A DNA stretch of 64,000 nt from Plantactinospora sp040120695 (lineage in GTDB: Bacteria; Actinomycetota; Actinomycetes; Mycobacteriales; Micromonosporaceae): contig NZ_JBEEAC010000001.1 in the NCBI RefSeq assembly GCF_040120695.1, positions 434,001 through 498,000 on the forward strand, read 5' to 3'. This document shows, piece by piece, positions 25,616 through 33,668 of the stretch (position 1 is the first letter of the stretch; the number at the start of each line of letters is the position of its first letter). The notes beneath the pieces were generated by a model that made no database searches, was not told where the DNA came from, and saw nothing but the letters and a program-made list of their open reading frames with translations. The position numbers and the translations under genes are program-made.

Positions 25616-25649
25616 CCGGTACGCGCGGCGTGCCGGTCGGGCGTACCGG
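25616..25649. terminator. Bidirectional terminator-like hairpin
   Basis: CCGGTACGC (25616-25624) and GCGTACCGG (25641-25649) pair perfectly across a 16-base loop, filling the gap between the convergent nrdB and ABC permease genes. Confidence 0.6.
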
Positions 25650-25650
25650 G

Positions 25651-28014
25651 TCACTCGTAGCGCACCAGGTCGGCGGCCGGGGTCCGGGCCAGCCGGCCGG
25701 CGGCCAGCACCCCGGCGAGCGCGCCGGCCAGGGCGGCCGCCGGCACGGTCCCGGCGAGCAGCGCGGCCGGGGGAAGCTCGGCGAGTCCCGGCCCGGCGCC
25801 GATGCCGACCAGTACCCGGTCGGTGAGGAGCCGGAGCAGCAGCAGCCCCGCGGGGAGTCCGACGAGCGCGGCGGCGAGGCCGAGCGCGGCACCGCCGGTA
25901 GCGGACTGGGCGAGGGTCTGCCGGACGGTGAACCCGACCGCGCGGAGTACCCCGAGGGTGCGGGCGCGTTCCCGGGCGACGGTCAGCAGCGCGGCGGCCA
26001 GGTTGGCGAGGCTGACCAGCAGGACGAGGGCGGCCAGCAGGCGCATCGCCATGGTGAAGGTGCCGAGGTCGTCCGGATCGGACGCCCGGGCGTGCACCGT
26101 GACGCCGGGGCCGAGCCGGTCCCGCAGGGCGGCGGCCAGCGTCTCCGGGCTGGCGGTCGGACCGGCCGAGACCAGGTACGCCTCCGGTGCCACCCCCGGC
26201 AGCATCTCGGCCCGGTACATCAGCAGTTCTCCGGTGTCCTCGGTCTCGCTGTACCAGCCCACGATGGTCAGCCGCAGCGGAGTGCCGCCCGCCCGGACCT
26301 CGACCGTGTCACCGACCTGGAGGTCGAACCGGCGCAGCAGTCCGTATCCGGCGATCGCCTCGCCGGGTGCCCGCAGCGGCCGGCCCTGCTGGACCAGGAA
26401 CCGGGCGTCGGCGGGATCCCCACCGATGGCGCGGGACAGGAACGTCTGGTCGCCGAGGGTGGTCCGCCGGTCGAGCTGGCTGTACCAGCCGGCGGCACCC
26501 GGCGTACCGGCCAGCGCTGCGGTCAGGGTGGCCGGATCGGTGCCGTCGGCCACCACGACGGCGTCGTAGGGGTCACCGGTCCGGGCCGGCTCGGCGACCA
26601 GCCGATCCACTGTGGCGGTGAAGCCACCCCCGACGACCACCGCCGCCACGGCGACCGAAAGGGCGGCGGCGGTCAGTGCCGAGCGCTCGGGCCGGGTGAG
26701 TACGGCACCGAGCCCGTACCGGTAGGTGGGGCCGAGCCGGAGCCGGTCGAGGATCCGGGTGACCCGGGCCGGTTCCGCGCCGCGCGGTGCGGCGTCGCGC
26801 AGCACGTCGGAGACCGGTTGCCGGGCCGCCCGCCAGGCCGGCGCTACGGTGGCGGCCGCGAGGACCGTACCGACCAGCAGGGCGGAGCCGAGCAGCGACG
26901 GTGGGTCGATCCGCGGGCCCGCCCGGCCGAGCGCGCCAGCGAGGCCGAGCTGGAGGAAGGGGGCGACCAGGATGCCGGCCACCCAGCCGGCGAGTATCCC
27001 CGCCGCGCCGAGCAGCAGCGTCTCGGCGACGAGTCCGGTCGTCACCTGTCGGGCGGTGTAGCCGACGGACTGGAGCAGCGCGATCTCCCGCCGCCGGGCG
27101 AGTAGCCGGGCGGCGGCGGTGCCGGCGACCACGAAGGCGGCGGCGAGCAGGACGAAGACGCCGAAGCCGGCCAGCGAGGCACCGAAGATCCGGTCCCGGA
27201 TGAGGATGTCGTCCCTGGTGTCCGGCCACGGTTGGACCGCCTGCACGCCGGAGCGGGTGCCGATCCGGGCAGCCACCGCGTCGGCCCGGTCGGGCTCGAC
27301 CAGCCGGGCGACCAGCACCGCGGTCTGCCGGGCCGCCGTTGTCGGACCGGCCTCGGGCGACCTGGCCGGTCCGGCACCCGGGGTGGGCGTGGCAGTGGGT
27401 GTCGGGGTGACCTCGGCGGTCGGGGTGGCGGCCGGCGGCGGGGCGAGCGTGGCCAGGGTGGCGGGGTCGACGAAGAGCCGGATCGGGTCGCAGTCCGGGT
27501 AGAAGCAGTCGGTCAGGTCGACCGCGGTACCGGCCACGGTCAGCAGGGCGGGCCGACCGCCGACGGTCAGCCGCACCCGGTCACCGGCGCGGATCCCGGC
27601 CGCGGTGGCGGCGGCCTGGTCGAAGACCACCTCCCCGGCCGACGGCCACCCGCCGGTACGCAGCAGCGGTCGGCCCAGCGCGGCCGTGCCGCCGGCCAGG
27701 GCGGTGATCCGGGCGTCGACCGTGTCCCGGCCGAGCGCCACGACCCCGGCAAGATACGGGGTCACCGGGGTCGTCGCCGCGAACGCCGGGTCCTGCCGTA
27801 CGTCCTCCAGCACCTCCGGCGTGCCGTAGACGACCAGGTCCGGGCGGCCGGCCTCGCGGTAGATCCGGTCCACCTCCGCACCGCCCTGGCCCTGCACGGA
27901 CAGTCCGGCGACCATGCCGGCGGTGGCCAGCGCGGAGACCAGGACGGTGGCGAACGCGCCGGCCAGGTTGCCGCCGCGCAGACCGGAGCGGACGAGTCGG
28001 AGGACGGCGGACAC
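25651..28014 (-). CDS. FtsX-type ABC transporter permease (MacB/LolCE-like)
   Basis: A 787-residue membrane protein with ten or so predicted helices in a duplicated FtsX layout. The first extracytoplasmic domain lies at about residues 50-270 and includes a Pro/Thr-rich linker (TPTATPTPGAGP); a three-helix FtsX block follows (FGVFVLLAAAFVVAGTAAAR), then a second external domain and C-terminal block (LLAALVLLVSLANLAAALLT). Such proteins move lipids, lipoproteins or peptides or transmit force without conducting substrate across the bilayer. The GTG start lies 4 bases past the ATPase stop with GGAGGG upstream. Confidence 0.85.
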   Translation of the reverse strand: MSAVLRLVRSGLRGGNLAGAFATVLVSALATAGMVAGLSVQGQGGAEVDRIYREAGRPDLVVYGTPEVLEDVRQDPAFAATTPVTPYLAGVVALGRDTVDARITALAGGTAALGRPLLRTGGWPSAGEVVFDQAAATAAGIRAGDRVRLTVGGRPALLTVAGTAVDLTDCFYPDCDPIRLFVDPATLATLAPPPAATPTAEVTPTPTATPTPGAGPARSPEAGPTTAARQTAVLVARLVEPDRADAVAARIGTRSGVQAVQPWPDTRDDILIRDRIFGASLAGFGVFVLLAAAFVVAGTAAARLLARRREIALLQSVGYTARQVTTGLVAETLLLGAAGILAGWVAGILVAPFLQLGLAGALGRAGPRIDPPSLLGSALLVGTVLAAATVAPAWRAARQPVSDVLRDAAPRGAEPARVTRILDRLRLGPTYRYGLGAVLTRPERSALTAAALSVAVAAVVVGGGFTATVDRLVAEPARTGDPYDAVVVADGTDPATLTAALAGTPGAAGWYSQLDRRTTLGDQTFLSRAIGGDPADARFLVQQGRPLRAPGEAIAGYGLLRRFDLQVGDTVEVRAGGTPLRLTIVGWYSETEDTGELLMYRAEMLPGVAPEAYLVSAGPTASPETLAAALRDRLGPGVTVHARASDPDDLGTFTMAMRLLAALVLLVSLANLAAALLTVARERARTLGVLRAVGFTVRQTLAQSATGGAALGLAAALVGLPAGLLLLRLLTDRVLVGIGAGPGLAELPPAALLAGTVPAAALAGALAGVLAAGRLARTPAADLVRYE

Positions 28015-28017
28015 CGG

Positions 28018-28755
28018 TCAGCCCTCCAGGTCGATCAGGTTGCCGAACCCGGGTCGACCGGCCGAGCCGGTCAGGTCCCGCTCGTCGACGATCTGCCCGT
28101 CGAGCATCGTGACCACCCGGTCCGCGGCCGCCGCTACCCGGTGGTCGTGGGTGACCAGCACGATGCTCTGGCCGTCCTGGTGACGTCGGCGGAGCAGGTC
28201 GAGCACGGTCTCGGCGGCGGCCGAGTCCAGTGCGCCGGTCGGCTCGTCGGCGAGCAGTATGTCGGGGCGGTGCACCACGGCGCGGGCCAGGGCCACCCGT
28301 TGCTGCTGGCCGCCGGAGAGTTCGGCCGGTGCGGCGTCAGCGGCCCCGACCAGATCCAACTCGTCGAGTACCTCAAGCGCCCGGCGGCGGGCATCCCGGC
28401 GGCCGACGCCCTGGAGCACCAGCGGCAGCTCCACGTTGCCGGCCACCGTCATCGTCGGCACCAGGTTGAGGAACTGGAAGACGAAGCCGACGTGCCGGCG
28501 CCGGATCAGGGCTCGGCCACTCTCCGAGCGGGTGTCCATCCGCTGGCCGGCCAGCCACACCTCGCCCCGGTCGGGGCGGTCGAGCCCACCGAGCAGGTGC
28601 AGCAGGGTCGACTTGCCGCAGCCGCTCGGTCCGGTCACGGCTACCCAGTCGCCGGCCGCCACCTCGAGCGAGACGTCCCGGAGGGCGGCGAGGTCCCGTA
28701 CGCCGCCGTGGTAGCTGCGGGCCAGCCCACGGGCGCGCAGCAGCGGGTCACTCAT
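28018..28755 (-). CDS. ABC transporter ATP-binding protein, LolD/MacB type
   Basis: The 245-residue ATPase has Walker A GPSGCGKSTLL, Q-loop FQFLNLVPTM, signature LSGGQQQRVALARAV, Walker B ILLADEPTGALD and H-loop VTHDHRV. This is the class that powers FtsX-type permeases, and the permease gene follows directly. The ATG overlaps the end of the PadR gene (ATG inside its last codons), making a three-gene operon: regulator, ATPase, permease. Probably a peptide- or lipid-stress system under PadR control; the substrate is not evident. Confidence 0.9.
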   Translation of the reverse strand: MSDPLLRARGLARSYHGGVRDLAALRDVSLEVAAGDWVAVTGPSGCGKSTLLHLLGGLDRPDRGEVWLAGQRMDTRSESGRALIRRRHVGFVFQFLNLVPTMTVAGNVELPLVLQGVGRRDARRRALEVLDELDLVGAADAAPAELSGGQQQRVALARAVVHRPDILLADEPTGALDSAAAETVLDLLRRRHQDGQSIVLVTHDHRVAAAADRVVTMLDGQIVDERDLTGSAGRPGFGNLIDLEG

Positions 28756-29305
28756 CGCCGTCTCCCTTCCAGGAGGTCTTGAGCTCGATCTGCGCGAGTT
28801 GCTGCTGGCACGCCTCCAGCCAGCGCAACTCGGCCTGTAGGTGCAGCGCGGTCGCCTGCACCAGCAGGCCGCTGACGCTTCCGGCGGCGGTGCGCGCCGC
28901 CTGCCGGTCGAGCTCCCGGAGCGCCTCCAGACAGCGCTGCCGGTGGTCGGTGACGACCGTCCGGGAATCCACGTCGGGCAGCAGGGGCGCGGCGAGCTGG
29001 GCGGCGACCAGTCGGAGCAGCACGTCCGGTTTGACCAGCGGGGGGTCGGAGGGGGCGGAGAGCCACTCGTGCAGCGCTGCCGTGCCGGGCTCGGTGAGCC
29101 GGTAGACCTTGCGATCGCGCCGGTCGCCGCCGGACTCGGTGGTGTGTGCGACCAGCCCGTCCCGCTCCAGCCGGCCGAGCGTCACGTAGACCTGGCCGAT
29201 GTTGACTTCGCCAGCGGCGTCGGCGAACAGCTCGTCGTAGCGTCGACGCAGCTCGTAGCCGTGGGCCGGGCCGGCGGCGAGCAGGCCGAGCACAAGGTGT
29301 TTCAT
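28748..29305 (-). CDS. PadR-family transcriptional regulator
   Basis: The 185-residue protein begins MKHLVLGLLAAGPAHGYELR and continues with NIGQVYVTLGRLERDGLV, the winged helix of PadR proteins, and has a C-terminal coiled dimer domain (Vir-like, RQRCLEALRELDRQAARTAA). It leads the operon for the FtsX-type transporter and overlaps the ATPase gene by 8 nt, so it probably controls its own operon. A CTAACGGTTAG palindrome lies 33 bp upstream of its start. Confidence 0.9.
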   Translation of the reverse strand: MKHLVLGLLAAGPAHGYELRRRYDELFADAAGEVNIGQVYVTLGRLERDGLVAHTTESGGDRRDRKVYRLTEPGTAALHEWLSAPSDPPLVKPDVLLRLVAAQLAAPLLPDVDSRTVVTDHRQRCLEALRELDRQAARTAAGSVSGLLVQATALHLQAELRWLEACQQQLAQIELKTSWKGDGDE

Positions 29306-29337
29306 CCACCGACCTCCGATGCCTGGCGCGCTGAAGT

Positions 29338-29348
29338 CTAACGGTTAG
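29338..29348. promoter_or_regulatory. Palindrome upstream of padR, candidate operator
   Basis: CTAACGGTTAG is an 11-bp palindrome with a single central G, in the only upstream space of the PadR-transporter operon. Its form differs from the classical PadR box, so the link is tentative. Confidence 0.35.
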
Positions 29349-29484
29349 GCATGGATGCTCAAAGGAGCCGTACGGCGCGGACCCGGGTTCGGCGACCCGT
29401 CCGTATCGGCGGACCCCGGGACACGGAGTGGATGATCGGCGACAATGTCCGGTGGACCGGGCGGTCGCGGGGAGAGGGGGCCGG

Positions 29485-30492
29485 ATGACCGTTGACCGCC
29501 CGTTGGTGATCGCGCACCGCGGCGCCAGCGGCTACCGTCCGGAACACACCCTGGAGGCGTACCGGCTGGCGATCCGGCTGGGTGCCGACTTCATCGAGCC
29601 CGACCTGGTCTGCACCCGGGACGGGGTGCTGGTGGCCCGGCACGAGAACGAGATCTCCGGCACCACCGACGTCGCCGCCCACCCCGAGTTCGCCGCCCGG
29701 AGGACGACCAAGACCATCGACGGCACCTCGGTGACCGGCTGGTTCACCGAGGACTTCACCCTGGCCGAGCTGAGGACGCTGCGGGCACGGGAGCGGCTGC
29801 CACAGATTCGGGCGACCAACACCGCGTTCGACGGCCAGCTGCCGGTGCCGACCCTGCAGGAGGTCGTCGACCTGGCCCGCGACGAGAGCCGCCGGCTGGG
29901 CCGGACCATCGGCATCTACCCGGAGACAAAGCATCCCAGCTACTTTCGGTCGATCGGACTGCCGCTGGAGGAGCCGCTGGTGCGGGTACTCGGGAAGAAC
30001 GGCATGACCGGCAGGGCGGACCCGGTGATCATCCAATCCTTCGAAACCGCCAGCCTTCGCGGCCTGAACAGGCTGACGGGGGTACGACTGGTCCAGCTGC
30101 TGGACGCGGTCGGACGGCCGTACGACCTCACCCTGGCCGGTGACCCGCGTACCTATGCCGATTTGGTCACGGCGGAGAACCTGCGCTGGATCGGCGGCTA
30201 CGCCGACGGCATCGGCGTGCACAAGAACCTGCTGCTGCCCCGGGACGCGAGCGGCAGGCTGCGCGCCCCGACCACCCTGGTCCGGGACGCGCATCGGGCC
30301 GGACTGGTGGTGCATGCCTGGACGTTCCGGGCGGAGAACCAGTTCCTGCCGATCGACTTCCGGATCGGCGCCGACCCGAACGCCCGGGGCGACATCGTCG
30401 CCGAGTACGAACTCTGCCACGGGCTCGGCCTGGACGGGTTGTTCAGCGACCACCCGGACACCGCCGTGGCAGCCCGCGCCGCTCTGGCCTGA
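29485..30492 (+). CDS. Glycerophosphodiester phosphodiesterase, GlpQ-like
   Basis: The 335-residue protein has the GDPD TIM-barrel motifs: VIAHRGASGYRPEHTLEAY (catalytic His and Arg), GADFIEPDLVCTRDGVLVARHE (metal-binding Glu/Asp and catalytic His), IYPETKHPSYF and later VHAWTFR. It hydrolyses glycerophosphodiesters to glycerol-3-phosphate and an alcohol. Unlike secreted GlpQ proteins it has no clear signal peptide with the ATG at 29485, which follows GGAGAGGGGG; the upstream frame gives no signal peptide either. It appears monocistronic, with a tandem repeat after its stop. Confidence 0.88.
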   Translation: MTVDRPLVIAHRGASGYRPEHTLEAYRLAIRLGADFIEPDLVCTRDGVLVARHENEISGTTDVAAHPEFAARRTTKTIDGTSVTGWFTEDFTLAELRTLRARERLPQIRATNTAFDGQLPVPTLQEVVDLARDESRRLGRTIGIYPETKHPSYFRSIGLPLEEPLVRVLGKNGMTGRADPVIIQSFETASLRGLNRLTGVRLVQLLDAVGRPYDLTLAGDPRTYADLVTAENLRWIGGYADGIGVHKNLLLPRDASGRLRAPTTLVRDAHRAGLVVHAWTFRAENQFLPIDFRIGADPNARGDIVAEYELCHGLGLDGLFSDHPDTAVAARAALA

Positions 30493-30554
30493 CCAGGCGG
30501 GGCCGGCCTGACCAGGCGGGTGGCCCGACCAGGCGGGCGGCCCGACCAGGCGGG
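30491..30554 (+). repeat. 17-19 bp tandem repeat downstream of the phosphodiesterase gene
   Basis: GACCAGGCGGG occurs at 30491, 30510, 30527 and 30544, within a unit close to GGCCCGACCAGGCGGGC. The first copy covers the stop codon. Looser GTGACGGCT repeats follow to about 30620. Confidence 0.85.
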
Positions 30555-30686
30555 CGGCCCGACTGTGACGGCTGGCGACGGTGACGGCTAGGCGGGCCGT
30601 GACGGCTGGCCGGGCGGTGACGTGGGCCGGGTGTCGGGCCGGCCGGAGCTGGCAGGATCGTCGTCAGCCGAGGGACGGGAGGAACG

Positions 30687-32084
30687 ATGCTGCTGCCGGC
30701 ACTGGACGGGGTACTGCCCGACCGCCCGGACGCGGTCCGGGTCGACGGCGAGACCGCCTCCTGGGAGGAGCTGCGGCGGGCCGCCGCCGGGGTCGCCGGC
30801 CGGCTGGTCGGGTCGCCGGCCGTCGCCGTGCACGCGACCGCCTCGCTCTCCGGCGTGGTCGGGGTGCTCGCCGGGCTGATCGCCGGCGTGCCGGTGGTGC
30901 CGGTGCCGGCCGATGCTGGACCGGTGGAACTGGCGCACATCCTTGCCGACTCCGGAGCGGCGCTGCTGCTGGCGGAGGCCCCACCGCCGCACCCGGTGCC
31001 GGTGCCGGTCGAACCGGTCCTCGGGCCCGCACTCGCACCCTCCGGCGGCCTGTCCGAGCCGCCGGGTACGGCCACCGCGCTGATCCTCTACACCAGCGGC
31101 ACCACCGGGGCGCCGAAGGGCGTCCTGCTGACCCGGAACGCGATCGCGCACGACCTGGACGCGCTGGCGCAGGCGTGGGCGTGGACCCCGGACGACATCC
31201 TGGTGCACGGACTGCCGCTGTACCACGTGCACGGCCTGGTCCTCGGCGTACTGGGAGCGCTGCGGATCGGTTGCCGGCTGGTGCACACCGGCCGACCCCA
31301 GCCCGACCGGTACGCGGCGGCCGGCGGGACGCTGCTGTTCGGCGTACCGACGGTGTGGTCGCGGATCGCGGGCGACCCCGGCGCGGCGCGGGCGCTCGGC
31401 GCGGCGCGCCTGCTGGTCTCCGGGAGCGCGCCGCTGCCGGAGCCGGTCTTCGCCCGGCTGGCCGGGTTGACCGGGCACCGGCCGATCGAGCGGTACGGCA
31501 TGACCGAGACCCTGATCACGATCAGCACCCGGGTCGACGGCGAGCGCCGGCCCGGACACGTCGGGCTGCCGCTGTCCGGCGTCGAGAGCCGGCTGGTCGA
31601 CGACGCCGGTGCGGTGCTGCCGGCTGACGGGGAGAGCATCGGTGAACTCCAGGTCCGTGGCCCGACCCTCTTCTCCGGCTACCTCGGGCTGCCGGAGGTG
31701 ACCGCGGCGGCGTACGCCCCGGACGGCTGGTTCCGCACCGGCGACGTGGCGACGGTGGCGTCGGACGGGCAGCACCGGATCGTCGGCCGGGCCAGCATCG
31801 ACCTGATCAAGAGCGGCGGGTACCGGATCGGCGCGGGTGAGGTGGAGAACATGCTGCTCGCCCATCCCGGTGTCCGCGAGGCGGCGGTGGTCGGCGCCCC
31901 GCATCCGGACCTCGGCCAGGAGGTGGTGGCGTACGTCGTCGGCGACGGTGTGACCCCCGAGACGCTGATCGAGTTCGTCGCCACCGGGCTGTCCCGGCAC
32001 AAGCGGCCCCGCCGGGTGCACCTGGTCGACGCGCTGCCGCGCAACGCGATGGGCAAGGTGCAGAAGCGGCAGTTGCTGGCCTGA
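30687..32084 (+). CDS. AMP-forming acyl-CoA synthetase (malonyl-CoA synthetase-like)
   Basis: The 465-residue ANL-family protein has ILYTSGTTGAPKGVLLT (P-loop), YGMTET, DGWFRTGDVATV and a C-terminal lysine in RNAMGKVQKR. The compact N-terminal domain, LPLYHVHGL and VPTVWSRI resemble MatB-type malonyl-CoA synthetases, which activate short dicarboxylates for polyketide or fatty-acid use. Substrate specificity cannot be settled by eye. ATG 30687 is preceded by GGGAGGAAC. It lies 247 bp before the radical SAM gene on the same strand, with no overlap. Confidence 0.85.
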   Translation: MLLPALDGVLPDRPDAVRVDGETASWEELRRAAAGVAGRLVGSPAVAVHATASLSGVVGVLAGLIAGVPVVPVPADAGPVELAHILADSGAALLLAEAPPPHPVPVPVEPVLGPALAPSGGLSEPPGTATALILYTSGTTGAPKGVLLTRNAIAHDLDALAQAWAWTPDDILVHGLPLYHVHGLVLGVLGALRIGCRLVHTGRPQPDRYAAAGGTLLFGVPTVWSRIAGDPGAARALGAARLLVSGSAPLPEPVFARLAGLTGHRPIERYGMTETLITISTRVDGERRPGHVGLPLSGVESRLVDDAGAVLPADGESIGELQVRGPTLFSGYLGLPEVTAAAYAPDGWFRTGDVATVASDGQHRIVGRASIDLIKSGGYRIGAGEVENMLLAHPGVREAAVVGAPHPDLGQEVVAYVVGDGVTPETLIEFVATGLSRHKRPRRVHLVDALPRNAMGKVQKRQLLA

Positions 32085-32114
32085 CGGGGCCGGGCCCGGC
32101 CCACCGATTCGGTC

Positions 32115-32150
32115 GGTGCCGATGGCGGTGCCGATGGCGGTGCCGATGGC
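32115..32150 (+). repeat. 12-bp tandem repeat, three copies
   Basis: GGTGCCGATGGC is repeated exactly three times in the 247-bp gap between the ligase and radical SAM genes. The gap otherwise holds no supported gene. Confidence 0.9.
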
Positions 32151-32331
32151 GGCGTCGGTGTCGGTGCCACGCCGGTCCTTGATCCACCCGGTGGGTCGGG
32201 ACGGGGCGCGGGTAGCGTGGTCGGGGGCACACCGCCGAGGAGGCGGTCGCCGGCCAGCCGGCGGGGGGTGCCATGGTGACGGCAGGCTCGTCGGGGATCC
32301 GGCGGCGTCGTAGCGGACCGGAGGAGCGCGC

Positions 32332-33636
32332 GTGCAGACCCGCACTGATCTCGTCGAGGAGCTGATGGGGCGCTTTCCGCACATTCCACGCGAAGCGGTC
32401 CTCAAGGAGGACCTGCTGCGCGGGGGGATGGCGTTCGACGACTCGGCGCTGACCGACAACGAGAACGGCGAGGTCAAGCCGAAGTCGTACTTCATCTTCT
32501 CGTTCGACCACCGGACCCTGCCCGAGCTGGGCTCGGCGGCGCTGCGCCGACCCCCGGAGGAGATCGTCCTGACCGGCGGCCCGTACGAGCTGCGCCGCAC
32601 CGTGGTCTCGGTCCGGGTCAACCCGGAGTCGCCGTACCGGGTGAAGGACGGTGGCGACGGGATGCTCCGGCTCTACCTCGACGACCGGCCGATCGCCGAC
32701 GTCGGGCTGCCGCCGATGCCGGAGTACTACCGGCACACGCTCGGAAACGGCAAGTCGGTGATGGAGGTCGCCCCGACCATCCAGTGGGGCTACCTGATCT
32801 ACCTGACCGTGTTCCGGGTCTGTCAGTACTTCGGTGCCAAGGAGGAGTGCCAGTACTGCGACATCAACCACAACTGGCGCCAGCACAAGGCGGCCGGCCG
32901 GCCGTACACCGGGGTGAAGCCGGTGGACGAGGTGCTGGAGGCGATGGCGATCATCGACCGGCACGACACCCTCGGCGCGTCGAAGGCGTACACCCTGACC
33001 GGAGGAAGCGTCACCTCCAAGGTCGACGGGCTCGGCGAGGCCGACTTCTACGGCCGGTACGCCAAGGCGATCGAGGAACGGTTCCCGGGCCGGTGGATCG
33101 GCAAGGTCGTGGCCCAGGCACTGCCAAGGGCCGACGTGCAGCGGTTCCACGACTACGGGATCCGGATCTACCACCCCAACTACGAGGTGTGGGACAAGCG
33201 ACTCTTCGAGCTCTACTGCCCCGGCAAGGAGCGGTACGTCGGTCGTGAGGAGTGGCACCGCCGGATCCTCGACTCCGCCGAGATCTTCGGGCCACGCAAC
33301 GTCATCCCGAACTTCGTGGCCGGGATCGAGATGGCCGAGCCGTTCGGCTTCACCACCGTGGACGAGGCGATCGAGTCGACCACCGAGGGGCTGCAGTTCT
33401 TCATGTCCCGGGGAATCACCCCCCGGTTCACCACCTGGTGCCCGGAGCCGACCACGCCGCTGGGCCGGACCAACCCGCAGGGCGCGCCGCTGGAGTACCA
33501 CATCCGGCTGCTGGAGGCGTACCGGGCGACGATGGAGGCGAACGGGCTGAGTAGCCCGCCCGGGTACGGTCCGCCCGGTGCCGGCAACGCGGTCTTCTCG
33601 GTCAGTTCCTTCATGGACACCCTGCCGCCGAACTGA
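32332..33636 (+). CDS. Radical SAM protein with atypical CX8CX2C cluster
   Basis: The 434-residue protein has three cysteines C164, C173 and C176 in VCQYFGAKEECQYCDINHNW. Aromatic and acidic residues round the last pair (CQYCDI), followed by YTLTGGSVTSK, a GGxP-like SAM-binding stretch, and a barrel to about 400, mark it as radical SAM; but the spacing is CX8CX2C rather than CX3CX2C, and 160 residues precede the cluster. There is no cobalamin or SPASM/auxiliary Cys domain. GTG 32332 has GGAGGAG upstream. The reaction is unknown; no peptide precursor is adjacent. Confidence 0.75.
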   Translation: MQTRTDLVEELMGRFPHIPREAVLKEDLLRGGMAFDDSALTDNENGEVKPKSYFIFSFDHRTLPELGSAALRRPPEEIVLTGGPYELRRTVVSVRVNPESPYRVKDGGDGMLRLYLDDRPIADVGLPPMPEYYRHTLGNGKSVMEVAPTIQWGYLIYLTVFRVCQYFGAKEECQYCDINHNWRQHKAAGRPYTGVKPVDEVLEAMAIIDRHDTLGASKAYTLTGGSVTSKVDGLGEADFYGRYAKAIEERFPGRWIGKVVAQALPRADVQRFHDYGIRIYHPNYEVWDKRLFELYCPGKERYVGREEWHRRILDSAEIFGPRNVIPNFVAGIEMAEPFGFTTVDEAIESTTEGLQFFMSRGITPRFTTWCPEPTTPLGRTNPQGAPLEYHIRLLEAYRATMEANGLSSPPGYGPPGAGNAVFSVSSFMDTLPPN

Positions 33637-33668
33637 TGTCCGGTCCGGCCGGCCGATAACCTGGTGCG

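Noticed and set aside
25630..27105. Rightward frame opposite the FtsX permease
   Set aside because: Gly/Arg-rich shadow with no ribosome-binding site, antisense to a clear membrane protein.
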